From: JBNJGT01 sp051819765
Lineage (GTDB): Archaea > Nanobdellota > Nanobdellia > Woesearchaeales > JACJVW01
DNA: 39,495 nucleotides
Direction: 5' to 3'
Assembly: GCA_051819765.1 (NCBI GenBank)
Contig: JBNJGT010000007.1
Coordinates: forward strand, 1 to 39,495
The notes under the pieces are model-generated. The model did no database searches and was not told where the DNA came from. It was given only the letters and a program-made list of their open reading frames with translations. The position numbers and the translations under genes are program-made. The first letter of the stretch is position 1. Every line of letters starts with the position of its first letter. This document shows positions 24,277 to 32,809 of the stretch, one piece after another.

Positions 24277-24769
24277 TTCGCATTGCCTCCCGCACTCCTT
24301 TGATGACGGCGCCTGATGAGATGGTGGCACCGGTTATTGTATCAACATCTGCCTGTTTTTGGCCGGTAAACTGCCCAAGGAATGATTCTTCTGTGACCTG
24401 GCTGCCAATGCCAGGGGTCTCTTCGTGCTCAAGGACCGTGACCTGCTTTATCCTCTTCTTGCTGTCAAGTGCTACGAGGAGCCTGATCTGGGATTGATAG
24501 CCCTGCACTTCTTCAATTACCACATACCCTATCTTTTGATCAAACCGATCATAGACAATATGGTATTCATCAGCCAGGACTCCATCCTCGTAGTAAGGTT
24601 TCAAGGCAGTCCGATCTGCCTTTTCAAAAATCAGGTCTACCTGGTTGTAAAACTCCTGGGCTTGCTTTTTCTCTATGACGGGTTGGGTATAGCTATGGGC
24701 AAGGGAGAGGGCCATCATTGCACCTACCATGATGATAGTGAGGATGATGGTGTTTTTTGCAAGGTTCAT
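24266..24769 (-). CDS. rnfG: Rnf complex subunit G (FMN-binding)
   Basis: The 167-residue protein has one N-terminal membrane segment (about 6-25) and an extracytoplasmic FMN-binding domain. The flavinylation motif reads DTITGATISSG (about 143-153), with TGAT at 146-149. The residue at the usual covalent FMN acceptor position is Ser151, where Thr is more common. FMN would be attached by ApbE, encoded at 29117-30043. It overlaps rnfD by 4 nt. Confidence 0.94.
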   Translation of the reverse strand: MNLAKNTIILTIIMVGAMMALSLAHSYTQPVIEKKQAQEFYNQVDLIFEKADRTALKPYYEDGVLADEYHIVYDRFDQKIGYVVIEEVQGYQSQIRLLVALDSKKRIKQVTVLEHEETPGIGSQVTEESFLGQFTGQKQADVDTITGATISSGAVIKGVREAMRNVE

Positions 24770-25641
24770 TTTCCGAAAGGCTTTGGTTTGGTGTAGCGTT
24801 CGATCAAAGGGACTGTCGCATTCATCAAGAGGATGGAGTACATGACCCCTTCGGGCATGGAGGAATAAAACCGAAATATGAAGGTGAGCACCCCCAGGCC
24901 CAGGGCAAATATGATTCTACCTTTGCGGGCGAGGGGGCTTGTGACATAGTCTGTTGCCATGAAAAACGCGCCGATGAGCAGACCTCCTGCCATGACCTGA
25001 TAGAGAGGATCCTTGCCTGCGATTGTCATGAGTACTGCGAGGGACCCTATGTAGACCGCAGGAATGCGCCAATCGATAAGCCGCAGGGCAATCAGAAATG
25101 CTCCCCCTGCAAGGAGGGCGATCGCGCTTGTCTCCCCGATGCAACCGCCAACGTTACCGGTGAATACCGAGAATAGTGAGGTCTTTTGGGCCAAAGGTGT
25201 TGCGGCGGTCACCCCATCAGGGTTGATCCATCCTGACATGAACTGGGGCCAGCTGATCACCAGTATGGCCCGTCCGATGAGTGCAGGGTTGAAGATGTTG
25301 TTTCCAACCCCAAAGGCGTACTTGCCTAAAGAGACCGCAAAGATGCTTCCCAGCGCCGGAATCCAGAGCGGCACGGTTGGTGGCAGGATGAGGGCCAGGA
25401 GCAGACCAGTCAATACAGCAGAGCCATTGAGCCAGCGCATGGATGAGGCAGTAAGCTTTTGCATGAGTATGTCTGTTGCAAGGGCGCTTGCCACAGAAAC
25501 CGCAATGATTGTTGCGGCGGGAATGCCAAAAAAGTAGATGCCGGCGATTGTTGCGGGAAGCAGGGCTAACACGACCATATACATGATCTTTTGTTTTGAG
25601 AGTCCTGTATGGATGTGTGGTGAACTACTTTTGGCAAGCAT
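24766..25641 (-). CDS. rnfD: Rnf complex subunit D
   Basis: The 291-residue polytopic subunit related to NqrB. It carries DGVTAATPLA (142-151), matching the region where a covalent FMN is attached to a Thr, here Thr148. The hydrophobic profile gives about nine or ten membrane segments. RnfD is thought to be central to Na+ or H+ translocation. It overlaps rnfC by 17 nt and rnfG by 4 nt. Confidence 0.95.
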   Translation of the reverse strand: MLAKSSSPHIHTGLSKQKIMYMVVLALLPATIAGIYFFGIPAATIIAVSVASALATDILMQKLTASSMRWLNGSAVLTGLLLALILPPTVPLWIPALGSIFAVSLGKYAFGVGNNIFNPALIGRAILVISWPQFMSGWINPDGVTAATPLAQKTSLFSVFTGNVGGCIGETSAIALLAGGAFLIALRLIDWRIPAVYIGSLAVLMTIAGKDPLYQVMAGGLLIGAFFMATDYVTSPLARKGRIIFALGLGVLTFIFRFYSSMPEGVMYSILLMNATVPLIERYTKPKPFGK

Positions 25642-26845
25642 TGCGCAACTCCTGTTTTCCTAGTCTCAGGTAATGGACGAGTGGAATGTTTGAGGGACAT
25701 ACATAGGTGCATGAACCGCATTCAAAGCAATCGAAGAGATGGGTTTCTTTTGCATCAGCAAATTTCTTGTTCCTTATGAGCTTGACGAGGGTTGTAGGCA
25801 AGAGATGCATGGGACAGACCTCAACACACCTGCCGCAGCGGATGCAGGGCTCTGCCATGCGCTGGTCTACCGCAGAAAAGACTGTGATGCCTGAACAGGC
25901 TTTTGTCACAGGGTTTTCAACCGAGTCCTGGGCGACACCCATCATGGGGCCGCCAAAGAGGACCTTTGCGGGTTGTTTCTCATAGCCATCAGCCTGATTG
26001 ATGAGCTCACGGGCAGTTGTCCCAATGGGGGCGAGCACATTGACAGGCTTTCTGACAGAGCCCGAGACGGTGAAGACACGGTGGGTAAGCGGTATGCCCT
26101 GGAAGGCATCGTAGACGGCTTTTGCGGTCCCTACATTGTTCATCCCAATGTCGATTGCGCAGGGAAGCTCGCCACATGGAACCTTTCTTCCGGTAAGGGT
26201 ATGGATGAGCATCTTTTCTGCGCCCTGGGGGTAGCGCGTGGGGACAGGGCGGACCTCAATACCTTCTCCAGCATGCTTTCTGAGAGCCTGGATCGCATCG
26301 GGCTTGTTCTTTTCGATGCCGATGATTCCCTTTGTAGCGCCGGATGCTTTCATCAGGATCCTGAGACCGGTTATCACTTCCTCAGGGTAGGTCACCATGA
26401 CATGATGATCAGCCATGAGGTGGGGCTCACACTCGCAACCATTGAGAATGTAGGTCTTTACTTTGGTCTGCAGTTTGACATGAGTGGGGAAGGCTGCACC
26501 ACCAAGACCAACGACGCCTGCCTTTCTGATGACTTCGATGATTTTCTCTTGGTTGAGGCGGGTGTAATCCTTTCTTTTCGGCCTAATTTCCGAGGTGCCC
26601 TCTACGTCAATATGGATCGAATCTGAGACATGGGTCACGGTCCCTGCAATGGGTGAGTGAAGCGGGACGGATACATTGCCCTTGGCTTCAGCGACCTTCT
26701 GGTATTTTTTTACTGTGTCCCCTTCCTTGACTATGGGTTCTGGCGGACAGCCACAGTTCTGGCTGAGAACAAGCTGCACTGCAGAGGGTGAATAGGTTAC
26801 CGCTGACCTGACCTCCTTTTTCTCAGCAGGGTGTATCCCATTCAT
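25625..26845 (-). CDS. rnfC: Rnf complex subunit C (NADH-binding, iron-sulfur)
   Basis: The 406-residue protein has the N-terminal RnfC barrel-sandwich region (SPIAGTVTHVSDS), the nucleotide/FMN-binding Rossmann-like domain with GVVGLGGAAFPTHVKL, and two 4Fe-4S motifs, CIRCGRCVEVCP and CFECGSCTYVCP. It is the likely NAD(H)-reactive peripheral subunit. It is first in the operon; TTTTTATAG at 26868-26876 is centred 27 nt before its ATG. Confidence 0.96.
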   Translation of the reverse strand: MNGIHPAEKKEVRSAVTYSPSAVQLVLSQNCGCPPEPIVKEGDTVKKYQKVAEAKGNVSVPLHSPIAGTVTHVSDSIHIDVEGTSEIRPKRKDYTRLNQEKIIEVIRKAGVVGLGGAAFPTHVKLQTKVKTYILNGCECEPHLMADHHVMVTYPEEVITGLRILMKASGATKGIIGIEKNKPDAIQALRKHAGEGIEVRPVPTRYPQGAEKMLIHTLTGRKVPCGELPCAIDIGMNNVGTAKAVYDAFQGIPLTHRVFTVSGSVRKPVNVLAPIGTTARELINQADGYEKQPAKVLFGGPMMGVAQDSVENPVTKACSGITVFSAVDQRMAEPCIRCGRCVEVCPMHLLPTTLVKLIRNKKFADAKETHLFDCFECGSCTYVCPSNIPLVHYLRLGKQELRNACQK

Positions 26846-26867
26846 AACTATATTGTCAGAGGAACCA

Positions 26868-26876
26868 CTATAAAAA
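26868..26876 (-). promoter_or_regulatory. TATA box of the rnfCDGEAB operon
   Basis: CTTTTTATAG on the minus strand, centred 27 nt before the rnfC ATG, squeezed into the 33 nt left between the HD-GYP gene stop and rnfC. The operon therefore has its own leaderless promoter even though the HD-GYP gene lies directly upstream on the same strand. Confidence 0.6.
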
Positions 26877-26878
26877 GG

Positions 26879-29044
26879 TTATCGGTATCGGGCAAACAGT
26901 TCCACAATCTTTCCAAGTTTAGAGAGCCTATAAGGCTTATGGAGAATCTGATCGTAGAGTAGGCTTTCTGAGACAAACTGGTCTCCTGTGGTACAAACGA
27001 GATAGGAATCTGGATATCGACTGCGCATATCACGGGCCACCTCATGGCCAGAGCCATCGGGAAGATTGATATCAATGAACGCTATCTGGGGACGAAGGCC
27101 ATCCTTAAGAGACCGGAGGGTCACGTCCCTATTGTATGTCTGATGGATATTCACCTGTGAATGGTTCTGGAAGTAATCCCTGAACATCTCCTGGAGGGAC
27201 ACCTCATCCTCTACGAATAGCACATCAACATTAACCTGCTGAGCCTCATTGATGCTCTCCTTGTGGATCTGGATGAATTCCTCATAGTTATCCCTGAAGA
27301 TCTTCAATAGTTTGGGATCAAAGTGATCCTGGGGATCCAAACGATTGTCACCCTCAATCATGATACGAAGGGCATCATCATAGGAGAATGCATCCTTGTA
27401 CACTCGACGACTAATCAGCGCGTCAAATACATCTGCAATGGCAGTGATACGCGCAGCAAGCGGAATCTCTTCACCAACGAGACCATCAGGGTATCCACTC
27501 CCATCATATTTCTCATGATGAAAATGGGCAATCTGTTTTGCAAGAGCCAGCTCAGGACTTCCCCTCAGGATAATTGCTCCGTATGTCGTATGCTCCTTGA
27601 TAGCCTCAAACTCTTCTTCTGTCAGACCTTTGGCCTTATTGAGTATCTCATAGGGGACATGGACTTTGCCGATATCATGCAGTTGAGCCTGAAGCCCAAT
27701 GGATTTTTGATAGGATGCATCCATACCTATCAGCTGTGCCATTTTCTGGCAGTACGCACCGATCCGTTTAATATGATCTCCTGTGTCAGTGTCAAATATC
27801 TCTGCTGTCCTGCCTTGTGACCTTACGATTGCCTCCAGCATGCTTTCAGTCCGAAGAGCAGCATTTTTTTGTTCAGTTATATCTTGGATGGTTTCAACAG
27901 TACCTCCTGTCTCATCTTCTGAGAGAGGGGTCACCGTAAAAAATAACCATTTGTCAAGACGAGGAAAATAGCCCTGGGCCTGATATGAACCTGACAAGGT
28001 ACAAAGATTCGGATAGCTTGCATTTATCTGTTCAATCGGAACTTTGTCAATAACCATATCTGCTAATGTGGGGCGCCATGAATCGTAAAACGGGAGGGAA
28101 TGGTCTGAGGTCCCGATGATATTTTCCTTGGTTATCCCAGTCATGCGTTCGCAGGCAGCATTCCAGTGGGTTACAATGTGTTCGTTGTTGATCACGAAAG
28201 TGGGTATGGAGATCGCTTCTATGATAGATGAGAGGCGCATCTCACTCCTTTCAAGGGCATCTTCATATTCACGACGCTGAGTGATATCCGAGAGTATGCC
28301 CCTGAACCCAATTGGCTGATCTTTCCGAGAGATGGGACTTCCATACATTTCTACCGGAAAGTATGACCCATCCCGTTTGCATGCCAGGTATTCCCGTTTC
28401 CCCAGCTCTTGTCCACGCATATGGGCATGAATATTTCGATCCAGACGGTGTCGTTCCTCAGGAGCAAATAGTTTGTAGATTGACAACTGTTGCATCTCTT
28501 GGGGGGCATAGCCAAACAGATCGCCACCTTGTCGGTTAATGAAAGAGATCTGACGGTGAAGGTTAATCTCAAACACCGCATTAGGCAGGAGCTCAACCAA
28601 GTCACGATACCGGGATTCCTTATCAATAAGGCTTTGCTCAGCCTGGACCAGTTTTGTCTTGTCCTGGACAATGATCACTCCTGAGTTGCTGTTCTTCCCA
28701 GGAAGCGATTGCCCCCACAGGTCTACCCATTTTTCTTTCCCCTGTTTATGGATAATCTTGAAATCATAATGTTGTATGACAGGTTGGCCCTCCTGCCGCA
28801 TGGTACCTCTTTCACGTACAGTGTGCTGATAGTCGGGATGCACCATATCCCAAAAATGCATCCGAGACATCTCTTCTTGGGTGTATCCAGAGATCCGTTC
28901 TGCTGCAGGGTTGGCGAACACAAACATGTTGTCCCGATAAATCAGGATACCGGTGGGCGATAAATCAGCAACCATCGCAGGAACTGACCATGCCACCTCT
29001 TCATGCTCATCCGTCAGGCTTACCAAAACCTGTTCTAAGTCCAT
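26879..29044 (-). CDS. PAS-PAS-PAS-HD-GYP-REC signalling protein
   Basis: The 721-residue cytoplasmic sensor has three PAS domains (about 22-140, 143-258, 268-392), an HD-GYP domain (about 405-595) and a C-terminal receiver (about 605-720). The HD-GYP core is intact: LHDIGK (455-460), the KEHTTYGAIIL segment (484-493), HHEKYDGSGYPDG (509-521) and IADVFDALISRR. The receiver has VEDE, phosphoacceptor Asp658 in FIDINLPDG and Lys703 in HKPY. HD-GYP enzymes hydrolyse cyclic di-nucleotides, usually c-di-GMP, and are essentially bacterial, so transfer is likely. The REC at the C-terminus is unusual, since it is more often N-terminal. It lies directly upstream of rnfC. Confidence 0.92.
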   Translation of the reverse strand: MDLEQVLVSLTDEHEEVAWSVPAMVADLSPTGILIYRDNMFVFANPAAERISGYTQEEMSRMHFWDMVHPDYQHTVRERGTMRQEGQPVIQHYDFKIIHKQGKEKWVDLWGQSLPGKNSNSGVIIVQDKTKLVQAEQSLIDKESRYRDLVELLPNAVFEINLHRQISFINRQGGDLFGYAPQEMQQLSIYKLFAPEERHRLDRNIHAHMRGQELGKREYLACKRDGSYFPVEMYGSPISRKDQPIGFRGILSDITQRREYEDALERSEMRLSSIIEAISIPTFVINNEHIVTHWNAACERMTGITKENIIGTSDHSLPFYDSWRPTLADMVIDKVPIEQINASYPNLCTLSGSYQAQGYFPRLDKWLFFTVTPLSEDETGGTVETIQDITEQKNAALRTESMLEAIVRSQGRTAEIFDTDTGDHIKRIGAYCQKMAQLIGMDASYQKSIGLQAQLHDIGKVHVPYEILNKAKGLTEEEFEAIKEHTTYGAIILRGSPELALAKQIAHFHHEKYDGSGYPDGLVGEEIPLAARITAIADVFDALISRRVYKDAFSYDDALRIMIEGDNRLDPQDHFDPKLLKIFRDNYEEFIQIHKESINEAQQVNVDVLFVEDEVSLQEMFRDYFQNHSQVNIHQTYNRDVTLRSLKDGLRPQIAFIDINLPDGSGHEVARDMRSRYPDSYLVCTTGDQFVSESLLYDQILHKPYRLSKLGKIVELFARYR

Positions 29045-29084
29045 AAACCTTCGGGAATTGATGCTGATATGTAAAGATTACTAA

Positions 29085-29096
29085 GATTTTTATAGG
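29085..29096 (+). promoter_or_regulatory. TATA box of apbE
   Basis: GATTTTTATAGG centred 27 nt before the ATG at 29117, within the 72-nt divergent gap to the HD-GYP gene. Confidence 0.6.
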
Positions 29097-29116
29097 GCAT
29101 CATATGTCCCAGCAGT

Positions 29117-30043
29117 ATGTTTAGGCTGATTGTTGTGTTTGTTCTGCTTTTGACAGGATGCGCGCAGATGGAGTATCAATCTTCAGAGGAGATCATGGAT
29201 ACAGTGGTAACAATCACCGTTACAGCATCAAACCAGGATGCGGCACATTCTGCCATCCAGAGCGCATTCCGTGAAATAAACCGTGTTGAGAAGAAATTCA
29301 CCATATATGATGAGAGCCCGATCCAAGAGCTGAACAGCAAGGGTCACTTATTCACTGAGGACGAGGAGCTCAAGCGCATGGTGCGAAAAAGCATCTATTA
29401 CAGCCAAATCACCAATAGTTCATTCGATATCACAGTCCAACCGGTGCTTGATCTGTATACAAAAAGTTTCGAGGAACGTGGCAGACCACCCACCGATACT
29501 GAGATCAAAGAGGCCTTAGCCAAGGTAGGACCCGAAAGGGTGATCGTGAACAAGACCGGCATCTTTCTTACTAATACCACAATCACGCTTGGAGGCATTG
29601 CCAAAGGGTATGCCATAGACCAGGCAATAGAAACCCTGCAGATGCATAATATCTCGGCAGGCCTGGTGAATGCCGGAGGAGACCTTTATGGGTACGGCAG
29701 AAAGGCTTCTGGAGAGTTGTGGACCAGTGCTCTTCGCAATCCTGATGACCCCTATGATTACCTCACCCGTTTTGAGATAAGAGACCAGGGGATTGCAACC
29801 TCAGGGAATTACGAGCGGTATTTTGACGAGAATCGTGAATACCACCATATCATCGATCCAACCACAGGCAGGTCTGCCAATGATTGCATATCCGTGACAG
29901 TAATCGCACCCAGTGCGGTACAGGCAGATGCGCTTTCGACTGCCCTTTTTGTCATGGGAGAAGATGGGAAGGAATTGGTGAAACGGCTCAATCTTTCAGC
30001 AGTATTCGTGTTTTCAAACAGAAGTGTGCATACCATCAATTGA
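29117..30043 (+). CDS. apbE: ApbE-type FAD:protein FMN transferase, lipoprotein
   Basis: The 308-residue protein starts with a lipoprotein signal (MFRLIVVFVLLLTGC, lipobox LTGC) and continues with the ApbE fold: MDTVVTITV, SFDITVQPVLDLY, TLGGIAKGYAID, GLVNAGGDLY, GIATSGNYERYF and HHIIDPTTGR. ApbE uses FAD to attach FMN covalently to Ser or Thr of targets such as RnfG and RnfD, both encoded nearby. An extracytoplasmic location fits those sites. It overlaps the convergent Pelota gene by 8 nt. Confidence 0.94.
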   Translation: MFRLIVVFVLLLTGCAQMEYQSSEEIMDTVVTITVTASNQDAAHSAIQSAFREINRVEKKFTIYDESPIQELNSKGHLFTEDEELKRMVRKSIYYSQITNSSFDITVQPVLDLYTKSFEERGRPPTDTEIKEALAKVGPERVIVNKTGIFLTNTTITLGGIAKGYAIDQAIETLQMHNISAGLVNAGGDLYGYGRKASGELWTSALRNPDDPYDYLTRFEIRDQGIATSGNYERYFDENREYHHIIDPTTGRSANDCISVTVIAPSAVQADALSTALFVMGEDGKELVKRLNLSAVFVFSNRSVHTIN

Positions 30044-31076
30044 TGGGAAACCTCAAAAGTGCAGCAATGCCCCCCAGACCGTCCAATTTTTTCCCACCTT
30101 CATGCTCATGGGAGATGATGAGAATCTCTCCTTTCTGTTTGTCAGTGGTCCGGAATACTGATTCAAGCCGCTCATACGAGCCTGTATCTCGGGCCTGCCA
30201 GATCAGTTCATCGGTAACCAGCAGTTTTTTTATGGCGCCGCTATCTGCTGCGTACATCACCTCTTCAAGGCCATAGGCAGCTTTGCCCTTGAGAATCTGT
30301 TGCATAAGCTGTTCGACAACCTCCATTTCTTTTGCCACCCGCTCATCCCGAAGGGCGCTTTGGACCTCCTCGCGTTTCAGGAGTTCAGCAAATCCACCTT
30401 TTCCCACATGCTGGACTGTGGCAGTGAGCACCTTTTTTTTGAGGGCAGGCTCAAGGCCCTGGATGAACTGATCACTCCAGAATGCAGGGCTTCCCACAAC
30501 TATGTGGGTCAGATTATAGCGGACATCGTACTCGGCAAGCTGTTTTCTCAGATCGGCATAGAAATCCCCTTTCTGCTGATTGGCATAGTCCTTTTTGGAT
30601 ACAGAACCCTGGATAGATGAGAGGAATTCGTACCCATATTTCTTGAGCAAGGCAAAATACGCCTCTTCGCGATCAAAGACCATCAGAAGGATGCGGGTTT
30701 TTGCCCCTTGGGTCGCCTCCTTGATCTTTTCCTTCTGGAAGGCTAACCACTGTACTTTTTTGAGCGTAAACTGGGTGCTCTCGTCGATCGAAAAGGTGTG
30801 GTATGATCCAAGGGGAACATCCTCGGGCCCCGCTGTTACGGTCCCTGTGACGCGCAAGAGGTTATTTGAAAAATCCACTTTCTCTACCATGATCTCCAGG
30901 AAAACAGGCTTGCGTTCCACCTGGACCTTTTGGTCTTCCCCCCCGAGTTTAATCTTGCGAAAGGTCTTACCACTGATGGTATCCCGGGGTTCAATCACCT
31001 GGCTCAGATACCATAAATCCTCAAGATCTTGGGTCTCAAGCTTCATCTCTCCCTTATGCGATGCGAGTTTTTTCAT
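30036..31076 (-). CDS. pelA: Pelota (aPelota), ribosome rescue factor
   Basis: The 346-residue protein matches archaeal Pelota (Dom34), which with ABCE1 and aEF1A-type partners splits stalled ribosomes. The N-terminal Sm-like domain contains TQDLEDLWYLSQVIEPRD and GDTISGKT-type sequence; the central domain has VVGSPAFWSDQF; the eRF1 domain 3-like C-terminus has YAADSGAIKKLLVTDEL and ILIISHEHEGGKKLDGLGGIAA-type ending. The ATG at 31076 lies about 20 nt from a TATATAAAT box at 31090-31099, so it was chosen over TTG at 31082. Confidence 0.96.
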   Translation of the reverse strand: MKKLASHKGEMKLETQDLEDLWYLSQVIEPRDTISGKTFRKIKLGGEDQKVQVERKPVFLEIMVEKVDFSNNLLRVTGTVTAGPEDVPLGSYHTFSIDESTQFTLKKVQWLAFQKEKIKEATQGAKTRILLMVFDREEAYFALLKKYGYEFLSSIQGSVSKKDYANQQKGDFYADLRKQLAEYDVRYNLTHIVVGSPAFWSDQFIQGLEPALKKKVLTATVQHVGKGGFAELLKREEVQSALRDERVAKEMEVVEQLMQQILKGKAAYGLEEVMYAADSGAIKKLLVTDELIWQARDTGSYERLESVFRTTDKQKGEILIISHEHEGGKKLDGLGGIAALLRFPIN

Positions 31077-31089
31077 TTTCAATAAAAAG

Positions 31090-31123
31090 ATTTATATAGT
31101 GTCATTTCCCTGGTGTTATAAAC
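31090..31123. promoter_or_regulatory. Divergent promoters for pelA and the surface-protein gene
   Basis: CTATATAAA on the minus strand (about 31091-31099) precedes the pelA ATG. GTTATAAACT (31114-31123) precedes the plus-strand gene, with ATG codons at 31131 and 31137. ATG 31137 gives the best spacing but the exact start is not certain. Confidence 0.45.
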
Positions 31124-31136
31124 TTTTTTGATGATC

Positions 31137-32807
31137 ATGTCCCGAAAAGCTCAGCAAACCGGATCCCAAGCAGCATTGGTTGTAGCTATCCTCACGTTGT
31201 TGATGGTATTTTATATACTTTTCCTGCCGCCGGATGAACGGGCAGAGCTTCTAGGTGACTCCACTGATCCAGTGGGCCCTGGCCCTTCTAAACCTTCATC
31301 AGTGACAGAGTATCGGGGAACAGAGGTTTTGACTGTCAATCCTGAAAAGATCAATTATCAGGCCTTGTCCCATTATGAATACGATATTGGAGCCTTCTCA
31401 CTCTACAAGACTGAGGAATCCAAGATCCTGACTGAGGCGAGCGATTTCCATATAAAAAAGGGATGGTTCGAATCAAAGGACAAAACCATAACCTTTGAGG
31501 TTGCTGACAAAAATAAAGTAAAGGATATCAGCCTTACGGCTACCCTCAGAGATGCCCAAGGAATCCTTACCGTCACAGTAAATGGCAGAGAACTCTATGA
31601 TTATGAGGCATCATCACTGAATATAGGGCCCTTGTCAATTGACCCATCCATGCTAAAGAACGGCGAAAACAGGATAGAGATGAAGGTCTCGTCGGTGGGG
31701 ATCCAATTCTGGCGCGTCAATGAGTATTACATAGAAAACGTGCGCGTAACCGGAACTACTATTGACACGAGCAAAAGCAAGAGTGAGTCAACTTTCCACA
31801 TTGCTCCGGATGAGGGAAGAGACATCCAAAAGGCAACACTTGAATTCAATCCAAACTGTAATCCAAATGCGGTGGGTCTCTTGACAGCTTATGTGAATGA
31901 CCGGCAAGTGTTCAAAGGGGTTCCTGACTGTGGCATACTCAATAAGATATCACTCACTCCCGCAATGCTCTACATAGGCAAGAACAGTGTCTCATTTGCA
32001 ACAGATAAAGGAAGTTATGTAATTGACCTCATTACCGTCGAGACTGAGCTCAACGATGTTGTGGAACCTACCTACTATTTTGACCTCGATAAAGACCTTT
32101 TCAATGAGAAAGAAGAAGAGATAAACCGGTGTGGAGAGATTGACGGCATCTGCCCCCAAGATTGCAACGAGGACGTGGACAAGGATTGTTGTTTTGAATA
32201 TTACGATACTGGTTTCTGGTGTGATGTGAAGACAGAGTTCCTGGATGATCGCTGTGTAGGTCATGTTGAATCTGACACCTGTGGGCGCTGCAATAGCGGC
32301 TACGAAGACAATAGTGGCCGTCCACCTGAAGCATGCGAAAATCAGTGCGGCGATGATACGGATGGCCGTTGCCCGGCAGGGTGCAATGAGAATCATGATC
32401 AGGACTGCTGTTTTGAACAGGAAGGAGACCAGTACTGGTGTGATGATTTACCGATATCTGGTGTAGACTACACATGCGTGGATTCAGTCAGCTATGACTC
32501 CTGCACCTATTGCGCGACAGGATATGATGGTGAAAGCGGCGACCCTGACTGCGATTATACTTCACATAAGAAAGACACAACAGAACTGAAATCCGGTATT
32601 GATGTCAAGTTTGAGATAAAGTTCACGGAACGTGGAGAGCAAAAGGAAGCACGAGTGTATGTCAACGGATTTGAGACCGGCTTTGATACCCGTGATGACA
32701 GGTACACCCGTAATATCAATGATTACGTGGAACCTGGCACAAATTCTATCAGAATTGTACCGAAAAGCGATCTTGATATCAGGCAGATCAATGTAGATAT
32801 TGATTAG
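31137..32807 (+). CDS. Membrane-anchored surface protein with beta-repeats and two 10-Cys repeats
   Basis: A 556-residue protein. The N-terminus (MSRKAQQTGSQ, then a hydrophobic segment 11-30 and FLPPDERAELLG) anchors it in the membrane and slightly recalls class III pilin signals. Three similar beta-rich units occur at about 128-207, 230-305 and 485-556, each with a V-N-G/V-N-D turn and a G-x-N-x-I/V strand. Between the second and third lie two tandem cysteine-rich repeats (332-400 and 404-471), each with ten cysteines in nearly the same spacing: CGEIDGICPQDC...DCC and CGDDTDGRCPAGC...DCC. They probably form disulfide-bonded or metal-binding modules outside the cell. First of a three-gene surface cluster. 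No named family recognised. Confidence 0.75.
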   Translation: MSRKAQQTGSQAALVVAILTLLMVFYILFLPPDERAELLGDSTDPVGPGPSKPSSVTEYRGTEVLTVNPEKINYQALSHYEYDIGAFSLYKTEESKILTEASDFHIKKGWFESKDKTITFEVADKNKVKDISLTATLRDAQGILTVTVNGRELYDYEASSLNIGPLSIDPSMLKNGENRIEMKVSSVGIQFWRVNEYYIENVRVTGTTIDTSKSKSESTFHIAPDEGRDIQKATLEFNPNCNPNAVGLLTAYVNDRQVFKGVPDCGILNKISLTPAMLYIGKNSVSFATDKGSYVIDLITVETELNDVVEPTYYFDLDKDLFNEKEEEINRCGEIDGICPQDCNEDVDKDCCFEYYDTGFWCDVKTEFLDDRCVGHVESDTCGRCNSGYEDNSGRPPEACENQCGDDTDGRCPAGCNENHDQDCCFEQEGDQYWCDDLPISGVDYTCVDSVSYDSCTYCATGYDGESGDPDCDYTSHKKDTTELKSGIDVKFEIKFTERGEQKEARVYVNGFETGFDTRDDRYTRNINDYVEPGTNSIRIVPKSDLDIRQINVDID

Positions 32808-32809
32808 AT

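Noticed and set aside
32130..32550. Cysteine-rich modules taken as ferredoxin-type iron-sulfur motifs
   Set aside because: Spacing is not CxxCxxCxxxCP, the protein is anchored outside the membrane, and the paired cysteines with acidic residues fit disulfide or calcium modules better.
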